A stretch of 64,000 nucleotides of DNA from Candidatus Neomarinimicrobiota bacterium (GTDB taxonomy: Bacteria > Fidelibacterota > JAANXI01): assembly GCA_021734025.1 (NCBI GenBank), contig JAIPJS010000001.1, forward strand, positions 434,001 to 498,000, read 5' to 3'. Shown in pieces: positions 44,220 through 54,133 of this stretch; position 1 is the stretch's first letter; each line of letters begins with the position of its first letter. Below the pieces are notes generated by a model that saw only the letters and a program-made list of their open reading frames with translations, made no database searches and was not told the origin of the DNA. A program made the translations under genes and the position numbers.

Positions 44220-45003
44220 TACCGTTTTACGCCAGGCGCCTGTCGTTGCAAATGACGAAGTAGCCAACGAAATTTTCTGGATGAGGCTCAAAGCCCCGCA
44301 AATTTCCGCAGTAAACCAACCAGGACAGTTTATCAATATTCTCACAAATCCCGACGGAGAACCCCTGTGGCGACGCCCATTTAGCGTGGCCAGAGTCTCG
44401 GGCGAACTGATTGAAATCATTTACAAGGCTATTGGTATCGGAACCTATCAAATGGCGGGGTTGCAACCGGGAGACACGGCGAACATCATTGGCCCACTGG
44501 GAAATCAGTTTTCCGTTAATCCGGAAGAGGAGGGCATTCCGCTTCTGATTGGTGGCGGTCTTGGCTTCGCTCCGCTCGTAATACTACGGGACTTCTTCGT
44601 TGAAAAAGGGATTCATCCGGTACTATTCATGGGAGCCTTAAACAAAAATGAGCATTATTACCGGGAGGATCCCGATACCGAATTATTCCTGACAACCGAT
44701 GACGGCTCCCTGGGGTACCATGGACTGGTGACGGAGCAGTTGGTTGAATATCTGGACAAGGCCCCGGGCGGACAAAAATTCGTCGCGTATAGCTGCGGCC
44801 CCGAACCAATGATGAAAGCGGTTGCGCGAATTTGTGCAGATCGCAATATTTCACTCCAATTATCTATAGAGCGGGAAATGGCATGCGGTATCGGACTGTG
44901 CCAGGGCTGCTCAATCGAACAGCGGCCGCCGCACAAGACGTATGCGCTGGTGTGCAAGGACGGTCCTATCTTCAACGCTGAAAATCTGGCTTTTACGGAA
45001 TAG
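44212..45003 (+). CDS. pyrK: Dihydroorotate dehydrogenase electron transfer subunit
   Basis: Passes electrons from dihydroorotate dehydrogenase B to NAD through FAD and a 2Fe-2S cluster. The 263-residue protein has the ferredoxin-reductase layout: RRPFSVARV (FAD site), GLGFAPLVILRDFF (NAD site), YSCGPEPMMKAV, and the cluster loop with cysteines in ACGIGLCQGCSIEQ and ALVCKDGPIF. ATG 44212 is preferred over TTG 44206; it overlaps the TPR gene stop. pyrD follows after 3 bases, forming the class 1B pair. Confidence 0.95.
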   Translation: MNNTVLRQAPVVANDEVANEIFWMRLKAPQISAVNQPGQFINILTNPDGEPLWRRPFSVARVSGELIEIIYKAIGIGTYQMAGLQPGDTANIIGPLGNQFSVNPEEEGIPLLIGGGLGFAPLVILRDFFVEKGIHPVLFMGALNKNEHYYREDPDTELFLTTDDGSLGYHGLVTEQLVEYLDKAPGGQKFVAYSCGPEPMMKAVARICADRNISLQLSIEREMACGIGLCQGCSIEQRPPHKTYALVCKDGPIFNAENLAFTE

Positions 45004-45006
45004 TCT

Positions 45007-45918
45007 ATGGCAGACCTCACGACCTATCTTGACCAATTGACGCTCAAAAACCCTGTTATGACCGCCAGTGGCACCTTTGGATATGGCGATGAGCTGCCGG
45101 ACTACGTGGACCTCGGCGCATTTGGTGGCATTGTCACCAAATCACTAACAGGGCAGCCCAGGGAAGGGAATGCGCCGCCGCGAATCGTGGAAACATCCAG
45201 CGGCATGCTTAATTCCATCGGATTGGCGAATATTGGTGTCGAGGCATTCATCCGGGAGAAATTGCCGATTGTCCGTGAAAAAGATATGGTGTTGATTGTC
45301 AACATTGCCGGGAGCAAAATGGAAGAGTATTGCCGGGTGCTGGAGCTGCTGGATGCCGAAGAGGGTATTGACGGATATGAAATCAACGTGTCGTGTCCGA
45401 ATGTAAAAGAGGGCGGCATGGAATTCGGGGTATCGGAGCCTCATCTGGAAAAGCTCATCTCACAACTCCGGGCATTGACAGACCGTCCGATTATAACTAA
45501 GCTCTCGCCTAACGTGACTTCGATTCAGTCTATGGCAAAGGCGGCTGTAAACGGGGGAACGGATATACTTTCTCTGGTTAATACGCTTGTCGGTAGTAAA
45601 ATAGACATTGAACGACAGGAGCCGGTGCTGAGTACGGTGTTTGGCGGGCTCTCAGGACCCGCAATAAAGCCGGTGGCGATTGCCCAGGTTTTTAAGGTAT
45701 CTGAAGCGGTGGACGTGCCGATTATAGGCATCGGAGGCATTAAAACGGCCGCAGACATTATCGAATTCCTGATGGCTGGTGCGTCGGCCATAGAGATCGG
45801 GACCTTGAATTATCGCGATCCCGGACTGGGTCCCAAATTGGTCCCGGAGATTACCAAGTGGCTCGATGAACACGATTTTACCACTCTGGAAGAAATTATC
45901 GGAATCGCACATGAATAG
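45007..45918 (+). CDS. pyrD: Dihydroorotate dehydrogenase, class 1B catalytic subunit
   Basis: FMN-dependent TIM-barrel enzyme of pyrimidine synthesis, partner of PyrK. The 303-residue protein has [51 protein letters not shown] with the class 1 active-site Cys, [19 protein letters not shown] and [20 protein letters not shown]. All are standard. The stop is followed at once by the rlpA start (ATGA-like overlap near 45911-45918). Confidence 0.96.
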   Translation: MADLTTYLDQLTLKNPVMTASGTFGYGDELPDYVDLGAFGGIVTKSLTGQPREGNAPPRIVETSSGMLNSIGLANIGVEAFIREKLPIVREKDMVLIVNIAGSKMEEYCRVLELLDAEEGIDGYEINVSCPNVKEGGMEFGVSEPHLEKLISQLRALTDRPIITKLSPNVTSIQSMAKAAVNGGTDILSLVNTLVGSKIDIERQEPVLSTVFGGLSGPAIKPVAIAQVFKVSEAVDVPIIGIGGIKTAADIIEFLMAGASAIEIGTLNYRDPGLGPKLVPEITKWLDEHDFTTLEEIIGIAHE

Positions 45919-46393
45919 GTTTATTAAAATAGGTGTGCTGTTGGTTGTTGCCGCCGGATTATATGACTGCACACCATCGCCGCGGTTCACATCGACGCCG
46001 TCCAAATCAAAGTCAAAGACAACTAAGAAGACCAAGAAACAATCGCCGCCTAAACTGAGCTCAAAATTTCGCGTAGGACAGTCCTTCGTCGGAATCGCTT
46101 CCTATTACGCCGATGATTTTCACGGGAAGCAAACCGCCAATGGAGAAACCTTCGATATGTACGGCATTACTGCCGCGCACAAGACGTTACCGTTTAATAC
46201 TGTTGTACGGGTGACAAACCTCAATAACGAAATGTCTGTTCTGGTACGCATAAATGATCGGGGGCCATTTATTCCCGGACGCGTGCTGGATTTATCCTAT
46301 GGAGCCGCAAAAAAATTGGGGATGGTCGCGGCCGGTACCGGGAAGGTACGAATCGAAATCGTGGAGCTGGGGGACGGAAAATATGCCCGGTGA
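45911..46393 (+). CDS. rlpA: RlpA-family septal ring protein
   Basis: RlpA-like double-psi beta-barrel proteins act on or bind peptidoglycan, some as lytic transglycosylases cutting glycan strands without stem peptides. The 160-residue product has an N-terminal signal segment (ending near AAGLYDC, a poor lipobox), a basic Ser/Lys/Thr-rich linker, then the barrel: [56 protein letters not shown]. The catalytic Asp of INDRGPF is kept. There is no SPOR domain. ATG 45911 is preferred over 45866; it overlaps pyrD. Confidence 0.9.
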   Translation: MNRFIKIGVLLVVAAGLYDCTPSPRFTSTPSKSKSKTTKKTKKQSPPKLSSKFRVGQSFVGIASYYADDFHGKQTANGETFDMYGITAAHKTLPFNTVVRVTNLNNEMSVLVRINDRGPFIPGRVLDLSYGAAKKLGMVAAGTGKVRIEIVELGDGKYAR

Positions 46394-46548
46394 ATTTGGG
46401 TGGAATATTCTTGAAAACAGCAGCGAATTTCGTTAATATCAGTTCTTCAAATAACCCGAATAAAGCGCCGCAAAGTCAGTTGTTTCCGTAAAGAATCGGA
46501 CGTGTTAAAACCTGGCTTGCCTGGTTGTTGGAATATATCGGAGCATTC

Positions 46549-47367
46549 TTGAGCGAAGCGATTCAACGGATCACAGTTTCCATTATCGGTATACCGCTGA
46601 TACTTGCCGCCATCTGGTTTGGGCAGTATTATTTTCTGGCCTTCGTTGCGGCAGTGGCGCTCCTTGGCCTGTCTGAATTATTTTCCATGGCAAAAACATT
46701 GGATATCGTTCCGAGCCGTTTTATTGGAGGGATCGCTACTCTTGGTATCCTCTGGGCATTTTATATCGGAACCCCTGCCTTAATCATAACTATTTTAATC
46801 AGTGCAACTCTTCTTAGCCTTTTCCTTGAGATGGTCACAACTTCGGAGCAGCCCCTTCAGAATGTATCAGTAACCCTGTTTGGGTTATTGTATCTCGGGG
46901 TTGGTGCCGGAAGCATGATAGGTATCAGGGAAAGTGGGGTATTCAACGACTACATTTTCACCGGACAGCTAGTAATTTTAATTTTCGCTGGGGTCTGGAT
47001 CTGTGATACCGTAGCATATTTTCTTGGAATTCGATTCGGGAAACACCGGCTATTCGAAAAAGTGAGTCCAAAAAAATCAGTGGAGGGGGCTGTCGCCGGA
47101 TTGTTAGGTGCAATGGCATTCGTTTTTGGGGTCTATTTTTCGGAGTTGGTCCCGGGAATTACACTACGGATGGCAGTCATACTTGCGATAATCATTGGAA
47201 TCTCCGGACAAGCCGGTGATCTTATGGAATCCTGGCTGAAGCGCCGGACGGATATCAAGGATTCGTCCTCACTGATACCGGGGCATGGCGGGGTATTGGA
47301 TCGGTTTGATTCGTTGCTGGTCGTCAGTCCGTTAATATTTATCGCAATTCAACTTGACGTATTTTAA
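46549..47367 (+). CDS. cdsA: Phosphatidate cytidylyltransferase
   Basis: Makes CDP-diacylglycerol from phosphatidate and CTP for phospholipid synthesis. The product of about 272 residues has around eight membrane segments and the complete family signature near the C-terminus, SWLKRRTDIKDSSSLIPGHG followed by GVLDRFD. No ATG is available; the frame is open from TTG 46525, but TTG 46549 has GGAG five bases upstream and gives the usual start just before EAIQRITVSIIGIPLI. It sits between rlpA and the peptide transporter genes. Confidence 0.92.
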   Translation: MSEAIQRITVSIIGIPLILAAIWFGQYYFLAFVAAVALLGLSELFSMAKTLDIVPSRFIGGIATLGILWAFYIGTPALIITILISATLLSLFLEMVTTSEQPLQNVSVTLFGLLYLGVGAGSMIGIRESGVFNDYIFTGQLVILIFAGVWICDTVAYFLGIRFGKHRLFEKVSPKKSVEGAVAGLLGAMAFVFGVYFSELVPGITLRMAVILAIIIGISGQAGDLMESWLKRRTDIKDSSSLIPGHGGVLDRFDSLLVVSPLIFIAIQLDVF

Positions 47368-47383
47368 GAGATGGAGGGGAGTT

Positions 47384-49099
47384 ATGCGTAAATCACTTAT
47401 TATTCTGGTTGCGCTCGCCGGTGTCGTTTTTATGGCGTGTGGCGGCGGTGGTGATAAAAAAATGTCTGAGGATATCCGGTTTGTTACGATGCCGGATGGC
47501 CAAAGGATTCCGCAGGGCGGTACGCTTATTGTCGGGTTGATCAGCGATGTAAAGGCGCTCAATCCCTATATATCTACCACTGTACAAGCAAGTAATATCG
47601 AAAGCCTGATTTTTATGACGCTGGCGGACATCAATAAGGATTTATTGACATATTCTCCCCGGCTGGCAAAATCGTGGGAATTCTCAGAGGACCGGAAAAC
47701 ACTGACTTTCCATCTCCGTAACGACGTCTACTGGGCGGACGGGGAAAAGACGACTGCCAAAGATGTGGTATTTTCTCATGAGGTTGCCGTCGATCCCAGG
47801 GTTGCCTGGAGTGCTATTCGCTGGAAAGATTATATTACAGATGTAACCGCCGTTGACGACACGACAGTTGTTTTTACCTTTGATCGCGTGTACCCGTATC
47901 AAATGATGGACGCAACCGTCGGCCCCATTATCCCGGAACATCTTCTGGGAGATATTAAGCCCGAAAATCTTGCGACGGCCGAATACAATTTAGATCCCAT
48001 AGGTAATGGTCCTTACAAGTTGAAGAGCTGGCGCCAGCAGCAGCAGATCGAACTAGAGGCAAATCCTGATTATTACGAAGAAGGCAAACCGCACCTGGAC
48101 CGCATTGTCTACCGAATCGTTCCGGACAGAACGGCCTTATTGACCCAACTCAAAACCGGCGAAATCGATATGTTGGAAAATGTGCCAATGAAAGAATTCC
48201 AGCAGCTGAAGAAAAACTTCAAAGCCGGGAAGACCGACATCAAGCCCTATGAATTCATGGGCCGGACCTACGATTATGTGGCCTGGAATACTATCGATCC
48301 GGAAAAATATGACCCGGATGTCCATACGACGGTTGAATCGTTTGATCAGATCCCGAATCCATTTTTTGCCGATGCGAAAATACGGCGTGCAATGACTCAC
48401 GCTATTGACCGGGAGCTCATCCGGGAAGCTATCGGTTACGGGTTGCTCGTGGAAATGCGCGGACCGATTGCGCCAATCCTCTGGGCGTACGATGAAAGCC
48501 TCCCCAGGATCGAATACGATCCAGAGCAGGCCAGGCAGCTCCTTTCAGATGCTGGATGGATAGACAGCAACGGAGATGGTATTCGGGACAAAGACGGCCG
48601 GAAATTTCAATTCATTATGAAAACAAATACGGGGAACGAGCGCAGGGAGCAGGCTTGTACGCTGATCCAGGATATGTTGTCCAAGGTGGGGGTCAAGATG
48701 GAAATCCGTATGGAAGAGGGCGTGACCTTCTTTGACAACCTGGATCAGAAGCAGTTTGAAGCCGCACTTGCCGGATGGAGCGTCGGCCTGAAAGTGGATA
48801 TGACCACTACCTTCCATTCCAGGTCCGTGCTGGATAAATTTAACTTCCCCTCCTACCGCAATCCGGAGTTCGATCGGATTAACGATCAGGCCAAATTTGA
48901 GATGGATCGCGAGAGAGCAAAAGAACTTTGGAGTAAGGCGCAGCGTATCCTTATCGAAGATCAGCCTTACACCTGGCTTTTCTATACAAAATCCGGTCAC
49001 GGTCTGCACAAGCGCTTCAAAGACGTGATCATGGATCAGCGTGGCACGTATGTGAATGTTCGGGACTGGTGGGTTCCGGCAGATGAGCGGAAATATTAA
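47384..49099 (+). CDS. Peptide ABC transporter substrate-binding lipoprotein
   Basis: The 571-residue lipoprotein (VVFMACGG, Cys19) belongs to the SBP_bac_5 family that binds oligopeptides, dipeptides or nickel. Typical pieces are GGTLIVGLISDVKALNPY, RLAKSWEFSEDRKTLTFHLR, NDVYWADGEKTTAKDVVFS and RRAMTHAIDRELIREA. The frame opens at 47354, but ATG 47384 has GGAGGGG upstream and begins the signal. Two permease genes follow; the cognate ATPase lies 8 kb away at 59222. Confidence 0.93.
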   Translation: MRKSLIILVALAGVVFMACGGGGDKKMSEDIRFVTMPDGQRIPQGGTLIVGLISDVKALNPYISTTVQASNIESLIFMTLADINKDLLTYSPRLAKSWEFSEDRKTLTFHLRNDVYWADGEKTTAKDVVFSHEVAVDPRVAWSAIRWKDYITDVTAVDDTTVVFTFDRVYPYQMMDATVGPIIPEHLLGDIKPENLATAEYNLDPIGNGPYKLKSWRQQQQIELEANPDYYEEGKPHLDRIVYRIVPDRTALLTQLKTGEIDMLENVPMKEFQQLKKNFKAGKTDIKPYEFMGRTYDYVAWNTIDPEKYDPDVHTTVESFDQIPNPFFADAKIRRAMTHAIDRELIREAIGYGLLVEMRGPIAPILWAYDESLPRIEYDPEQARQLLSDAGWIDSNGDGIRDKDGRKFQFIMKTNTGNERREQACTLIQDMLSKVGVKMEIRMEEGVTFFDNLDQKQFEAALAGWSVGLKVDMTTTFHSRSVLDKFNFPSYRNPEFDRINDQAKFEMDRERAKELWSKAQRILIEDQPYTWLFYTKSGHGLHKRFKDVIMDQRGTYVNVRDWWVPADERKY

Positions 49100-49129
49100 A
49101 ATTCTGAACGCCGGACGGGTAAACCGCTT

Positions 49130-50113
49130 ATGTTGACATATGTTATTCGCCGCATCGGAGTCGCGATCCCGATGATTTGGCTGGGATTGACTCTGACCTT
49201 TTTTATCATGCGGCTGGCGCCAGGTGATCCCACAACACAGTATATTAATCCGGATTTTGACCCGGAAGTTAAAGAACTCATGCTGAAGAAATTTGGACTG
49301 GACAAGCCGTTGCATGTCCAGTACTGGCGGTGGCTTACCTCATTCGTGCAGGGAGACTTCGGTATTTCCTTTGACCGGTCCCGTCCGGTTGCGGATGTTA
49401 TCGAAGATGCAATCTACAATACGCTTATCCTGAACGGATTAGCGCTGATGGTAGCGCTGCTGATCGGAGTGGTACTCGGGATATTTTCCGCCATAAAACA
49501 GTATTCAAAATCCGATGATGTTATGACCATTGTCTCGCTATTTTTCTACTCGATGCCTCGATTTTGGCTTGGCCTGATGCTGATCCTTATATTCTCGTAT
49601 GTTCTTGGATGGCTGCCCACAGGGGGAATGACCTCCATTAATTACGAGTACATGTCGGCCTGGGGACAATTCTGGGACAGGGTGGTGCATCTGATATTGC
49701 CGGTGTTCGTGCTTGGTGTCGCATCCGCAGCCAGTACAATGCGGTATATGCGCGGCAGCATGTTGGAGACTATCCGGCAGGATTTTATCCGGACAGCCCG
49801 GGCCAAGGGACTCAGTGAGCGCGTCGTAAATTTTAAACATGCCACCCGAAATGCCATATTACCCGTCGTAACCCTGTTCGGTCTCTCCATTCCCTTTATT
49901 TTCAGTGGCAGCATTATTACGGAGATTGTGTTTGCCTGGCCAGGAATGGGGCGGGTCATGCTGACAGCAATTTTTGCCAGAGATTATCCTGTGGCTATTG
50001 CCGTCGTTGCTATTATTTATATTATGGTCACCCTCGGGAATCTCCTTGCGGATATATTGTACGCAGCCGTTGATCCCCGGGTTCGCTACGGAGACGGAGG
50101 CGGTGGTGAATAA
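49130..50113 (+). CDS. Peptide ABC transporter permease (DppB family)
   Basis: Inner membrane permease with six segments over 327 residues. Recognisable are LTYVIRRIGVAIPMIWLGLT, FIMRLAPGDPT, FGLDKPLHVQYWRWL, the EAA-type loop RTARAKGLSERVVNFKHA and the C-terminal FSGSIITEIVFAWPGMGRVM. It pairs with the permease behind it, whose GTG start overlaps its stop by 8 bases, and with the binding protein before it. Substrate is probably peptides but could be another ligand of this transporter class. Confidence 0.93.
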   Translation: MLTYVIRRIGVAIPMIWLGLTLTFFIMRLAPGDPTTQYINPDFDPEVKELMLKKFGLDKPLHVQYWRWLTSFVQGDFGISFDRSRPVADVIEDAIYNTLILNGLALMVALLIGVVLGIFSAIKQYSKSDDVMTIVSLFFYSMPRFWLGLMLILIFSYVLGWLPTGGMTSINYEYMSAWGQFWDRVVHLILPVFVLGVASAASTMRYMRGSMLETIRQDFIRTARAKGLSERVVNFKHATRNAILPVVTLFGLSIPFIFSGSIITEIVFAWPGMGRVMLTAIFARDYPVAIAVVAIIYIMVTLGNLLADILYAAVDPRVRYGDGGGGE

Positions 50114-51260
50114 TCCGGAAATTACATATCGACAGTCAAATATGAGTTTCGCAGCATGGGAATATCTGCTGCCCGGTATCAGTTTAATGAGGCGGGGAAG
50201 CAGGGGAAGTGGCGCAGTATTATCCGGCATGTTTTTTCTCCCGGTGATATTCTTTATTTGGCAACCGGAAACGGTCTTTAGTGTCTTCACCGGGGCAGCC
50301 TGGGATATCTATCTGGCGAGCATCTATTTGTTTGCTCTTTTTCTGACTTCGTTTTGGCTCAATATTAAATTATTGCAGGATTTTGTCACGCCCGACGCTG
50401 ACGCAGGTATCAGTGAATGGCAGATTGGAATCCGGCGATTTAAAAAGAACCGACGCGGGATGTGGGGAATCGTGATTTTGGGAATTCTCTATAGCGTTGC
50501 GCTTTTGGCGCCCCTGATTTCGCCCCATGATCCCATATCCCAGGCGGATGTACTCAATACGCGGTTTTTAGCGCCGTCGCTGACTTCAGGCTATCTGTTG
50601 GGCACAGACGGTTTTGGCCGGGATCTCCTGAGCCGGATTATCTACGGATCGCGGATTTCGCTGTTCATCGGCTTTGTTTCGATGACACTGTCCGTGGGCA
50701 TCGGCTCAATCATCGGGGTGGTAGCCGGGTACTTCGGTAAATGGATCGACAGCGCACTCATGCGACTGGTCGATTTGATGCTCGGATTTCCGCGGCTTTT
50801 TCTGATCCTGATTGTAATTGCCTTTGTGGGGCCATCTATTTTCTGGATTATTGCAGTCCTTGGCCTGACTGGCTGGATGGGCGTCGCCCGTCTCGTCAGG
50901 GGACAGGTGCTCTCGCTCAAAGAGCAGGAATTTATTCTTGCAACCCGGGCACTGGGGCAGCGCACCATAAAAATCCTGATTAAACACCTGATACCGAATA
51001 CCATGGCGCCGATTATCGTTTACGCCACGCTCAACATCGGGATTGTAATTTTGGTGGAAGCAGGCTTAAGCTTTTTGGGACTTGGAGTACAACCTCCGAC
51101 GCCGAGTTGGGGCAATATTGTGGACCTCGGCCGGAAGAATCTCATAGATGCCTGGTGGATCGCAACATTTCCGGGCTTTGCCATCGTTCTGACCGTTGTT
51201 TCGTTTAATATCGTCGGCGATGCGCTCCGGGATGCATTCGATCCCCGGCTCCGTGACTGA
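50106..51260 (+). CDS. Peptide ABC transporter permease (DppC family)
   Basis: Second permease, 384 residues. The C-terminal 280 are a normal OppC/DppC: RRFKKNRRGMWGIVILGILY, HDPISQADVLN, YLLGTDGFGRDLLSRIIYGS, the EAA loop ATRALGQRTIKILIKHLIPN and GLSFLGLGVQPPTPSWGN. The N-terminal 100 residues add two or three extra membrane segments (GMFFLPVIFFIWQPETVFSV, LASIYLFALFLTSFWLN), which is unusual. The frame is open from 49974, but GTG 50106 has GGAGG at 50096-50100 and overlaps the preceding stop. Confidence 0.9.
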   Translation: MNNPEITYRQSNMSFAAWEYLLPGISLMRRGSRGSGAVLSGMFFLPVIFFIWQPETVFSVFTGAAWDIYLASIYLFALFLTSFWLNIKLLQDFVTPDADAGISEWQIGIRRFKKNRRGMWGIVILGILYSVALLAPLISPHDPISQADVLNTRFLAPSLTSGYLLGTDGFGRDLLSRIIYGSRISLFIGFVSMTLSVGIGSIIGVVAGYFGKWIDSALMRLVDLMLGFPRLFLILIVIAFVGPSIFWIIAVLGLTGWMGVARLVRGQVLSLKEQEFILATRALGQRTIKILIKHLIPNTMAPIIVYATLNIGIVILVEAGLSFLGLGVQPPTPSWGNIVDLGRKNLIDAWWIATFPGFAIVLTVVSFNIVGDALRDAFDPRLRD

Positions 51261-51271
51261 CAAATTATAAC

Positions 51272-51697
51272 GTGACAGGACTGGCTGACAACGAAACCGT
51301 GGAGTGGACTATCCATCCCATGCGAAGGAATCTATTGCAGACATTGATGGTCAGCATCATCGTCATCGGCGTGGCTTACAGTCTGGCACTTCTGACCGGC
51401 AGCGCCAACTGGACATTACTCTATCTGGGAATTTTTTTGCTCTCGCTGCACCGATATTTTTTTTCAACGCATTACACGGTTTCCAAAGATGGAATAACCG
51501 TCCGGCGTCCGTGGAGGCAATACGAATATACATTAGAAGATTACCGCTCATTCACAGTAGCAGAAAACGGAATACAGTTGAACCGGATGCAAGGGGATAC
51601 GATGTACGACCGGATTCGCGGCGTATATCTGATGACAAACCGAAAGAAGAAAGAAGTCGCGTCAATCCTGGAATCACAACTTAAGAGAACTGACTAA
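51272..51697 (+). CDS. Small membrane protein with PH-like tail
   Basis: A 141-residue protein of unknown role. After a polar N-terminus (WTIHPMRRNLLQ) come two membrane helices (about 24-41 and 49-60) and a C-terminal region of short strands (YTVSKDGITVRRPWRQYEY, VAENGIQLNR) ending in a helix, resembling bacterial PH-type domains of small membrane proteins. The start is GTG 51272. It lies 11 bases after the permease gene, and its stop overlaps the next ATG. Function unknown; the PH-like reading is weak. Confidence 0.55.
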   Translation: MTGLADNETVEWTIHPMRRNLLQTLMVSIIVIGVAYSLALLTGSANWTLLYLGIFLLSLHRYFFSTHYTVSKDGITVRRPWRQYEYTLEDYRSFTVAENGIQLNRMQGDTMYDRIRGVYLMTNRKKKEVASILESQLKRTD

Positions 51698-51981
51698 TGG
51701 CTGAAGTTACGGCACATCAGCAAAAACTGGTTGATACCGTTGCGGAAAAGGTCGTCAAATACAAGATGACCGTTCCGATGCTGCTTTTCCTGGAGAGCGT
51801 CCGCCCGCTGAATTTTATCGGGAGCCAGGCCATGCTGATGTTCCATCCGTTTCTGAACGTTTTTTTCAATGCCGCCGATATCGATGCCTTTCGGAAGTTC
51901 CTGGAGAAGCGTGAAAACCTGGAATATTTGATGCGAGCTATAGAGGAAAAGGAAGAAGGGAAAAAGGGTATAGAGGTATAA
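51697..51981 (+). CDS. Small hypothetical protein
   Basis: A 94-residue protein I do not recognise. The centre, KMTVPMLLFLESVRPLNFIG followed by SQAMLMFHPFLNVFF, looks amphipathic to hydrophobic; the rest is charged helix. The last residues (EEKEEGKKGIEV) run into the purine-rich repeat that begins near 51955. Its ATG overlaps the stop of the preceding small membrane protein gene (TAATG), so the pair is coupled. It is the last gene before a 343-base repeat-rich gap and the GlmL-type gene. It could be a membrane-surface helper of that module. Confidence 0.6.
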   Translation: MAEVTAHQQKLVDTVAEKVVKYKMTVPMLLFLESVRPLNFIGSQAMLMFHPFLNVFFNAADIDAFRKFLEKRENLEYLMRAIEEKEEGKKGIEV

Positions 51982-52324
51982 GGTATAGGGGTACAAACCT
52001 TGGTCTTCCGATTTAAGTCCGCGCGGCGGGTTGAAGCGGGCGAAACGGAGGAGAAAAGAAGGGAAAAGGGAGGAAGGAGAAAGGAGAAAGGAGAAAGGAA
52101 AAACCCTTACGTGGTTCATCCCAGGGGATTCCACCAAGGATTCTCTGAGATTAAAACGAATTTTGGATGATGAGGAAAGGGACTTTAAAACTTTTTCAAT
52201 GTCAAATAAAACTTACTTCCCTCTCTTTATAAAGTAGAGGGATTGAGGGTGAGGTTATTAAAATTTCGTTACAAGGGTTATAGCCTAACCTATAGATAGA
52301 ATAACTTCTAAAAGAATAGGATAA
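51982..52324. repeat. Purine-rich repeat spacer
   Basis: A 343-base gap without a gene. Its left edge (51961-51996) carries GGTATA-type repeats (GGGTATAGAGGTATAAGG). A tract of tandem GAAAGGA-like heptamers fills about 52050-52098, almost pure purine on the plus strand. The right part is AT-rich and probably holds the promoter of the GlmL-type gene. Similar GGTATA tracts occur at 58733-58800 and 60237-60270. Confidence 0.7.
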
Positions 52325-54133
52325 ATGAGCATACCAGAAAATATTAATGTAATTCTCGCTACCGATTGTGGCAGTACGACCACCAAAGCCATCCTGATCG
52401 AAAAAGTCGGAGATGAATTCCGCTTGCGGGTGCGCGGCGAGGCGCCAACCACGGTAGAGGCGCCGTTTGAGGACGTCACCCGGGGCGTCATCAATGCAAT
52501 TGAGGAAGTGGAAGAACTTAGTGGCCGGCAAATCCTCAAAAACAGTGACATACAGACTCCCAGCGATGGCATGAACGGTGTGGACATCTATATTTCCACC
52601 AGCTCTGCCGGTGGTGGCCTCCAGATGATGGTCTCCGGCGTCGTCAAAACCATGACCGCCGAATCCGCCGAACGGGCAGCCCTTGGCGCCGGATCAATCG
52701 TGATGGATGTGATTGCCTCCAATGACGGGCGCCTGCCGCACGAGCGCATCGAACGCATCCGTCACCTTCGCCCGGATATGATTTTGCTCTCCGGGGGCAT
52801 CGACGGCGGCACAGTGAAGCATGTGGTGGAGCTGGCGGAACTGATCGAAGCCGCTAAACCGCAGCCGAGGCTGGGCTCCGGATACAAGCTTCCGGTGATT
52901 TACGCAGGTAATAAGGAAGCCAGAGATAAAATTCGCGAGAGACTGGAAGACGTCACCGACCTGCAGGTGGTGGATAACCTCCGGCCGACGCTGGAAGAAG
53001 AAAACCTCGCTCCGGCCAGGGAAAAAATACACGATCTCTTTATGGAGCACGTGATGGCGCAGGCGCCGGGCTATAAAAAGCTAATGCATCTGACAGATGC
53101 GCCGATTATGCCGACTCCAGGCGCGGTGGGGCTGCTCATCCAGGCTATCGCGGAAGATGAAGAAATCGATGTTGTGGGCGTAGACATCGGTGGAGCTACG
53201 ACGGATGTCTTTAGCGTGTTTGAAGAGACCTTTAATCGAACGGTGAGCGCCAATCTCGGCATGAGCTACAGCGTGGCGAATGTGTTGGCGGAATCCGGCC
53301 TGGAAAATATCCTGCGCTGGGTGCCGTTCGAAATCGACAACGCGGATCTCCGGAATCGGATCGTCAACAAAATGATCCGGCCAACAACTATTCCTCAGAC
53401 ACTCACAGAGTTGAAAATAGAGCAGGCCATAGCCCGCGAAGCACTCCGTCTGGCGTTTGAGCAACATAAATCATTCGCAACCAGCCTGAAGGGCGTACAA
53501 CGCGCCAGAGATATCTCTGATACATTCGACCAGAGCATGGCCGGGGAAACACTTGTGAATTTGGAATCGCTTGACCTCATCGTTGGCAGCGGTGGCGTGT
53601 TGTCTCACGCGCCACGCCGGCAACAGGCCATGCTTATGATGATCGATGCGTTTCTGCCGGAAGGGATCACCGAACTCGCCGTAGATTCCATATTTATGAT
53701 GCCCCAACTCGGCGTTTTATCCACGCTACACCGACAAGCGGCTACACAGGTTTTTGAAAAAGACTGCTTGATCCGGCTGGGCACCTGCATCGCACCGTTT
53801 GGCAGTATGAGAAAGCCAAAGGAGGCACTGAAGATAGATCTGGAACTCTCATCCGGAGAATCGATATCTGAGACTTTGCCCTATGGTGACTTAATTACAT
53901 ATCCGTTAACCTTTGAAGGTACAGCCACCGGAGAAATTACGCCGCTGAACGGACTCGATCTGGGCAAAGGCAAAAACTCGCCGATCAAGGTTGAACTCCG
54001 GGGCGGCATCGTCGGATTGACTTTTGACGCCAGGGGGCGTCGTCCATTTGGCTTACCAGACGACGAAAGCGAACGATTATCCAAATTGCTTCACTGGTAT
54101 GAATCGATGAATATTTATCCGGACGAGGAATAA
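52325..54133 (+). CDS. GlmL/MutL-family ASKHA ATPase
   Basis: A 602-residue actin-like (ASKHA) protein of the GlmL/MutL family, proteins named from genes next to B12-dependent glutamate mutase, where reactivation of the mutase is proposed. Nucleotide-site motifs are intact: ATDCGSTTTKAILIE (phosphate 1), GVDIGGATTDVFSV (phosphate 2), LIVGSGGVLSHAP (adenosine). Other family blocks are STSSAGGGLQMMVSG, LLSGGIDGGTVKHVV and VIYAGNKEARDKI. No glutamate mutase (glmE/glmS) or other B12 enzyme is in the window. Its stop overlaps the next ATG (TAATG), and four membrane-protein genes follow, suggesting a different, membrane-linked role. Confidence 0.85.
   Translation: MSIPENINVILATDCGSTTTKAILIEKVGDEFRLRVRGEAPTTVEAPFEDVTRGVINAIEEVEELSGRQILKNSDIQTPSDGMNGVDIYISTSSAGGGLQMMVSGVVKTMTAESAERAALGAGSIVMDVIASNDGRLPHERIERIRHLRPDMILLSGGIDGGTVKHVVELAELIEAAKPQPRLGSGYKLPVIYAGNKEARDKIRERLEDVTDLQVVDNLRPTLEEENLAPAREKIHDLFMEHVMAQAPGYKKLMHLTDAPIMPTPGAVGLLIQAIAEDEEIDVVGVDIGGATTDVFSVFEETFNRTVSANLGMSYSVANVLAESGLENILRWVPFEIDNADLRNRIVNKMIRPTTIPQTLTELKIEQAIAREALRLAFEQHKSFATSLKGVQRARDISDTFDQSMAGETLVNLESLDLIVGSGGVLSHAPRRQQAMLMMIDAFLPEGITELAVDSIFMMPQLGVLSTLHRQAATQVFEKDCLIRLGTCIAPFGSMRKPKEALKIDLELSSGESISETLPYGDLITYPLTFEGTATGEITPLNGLDLGKGKNSPIKVELRGGIVGLTFDARGRRPFGLPDDESERLSKLLHWYESMNIYPDEE

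Noticed and set aside
52050-52098. CRISPR or other spacer-repeat array
   Set aside because: The heptamer purine repeats have no unique spacers and no cas genes are near; simple-sequence tract.
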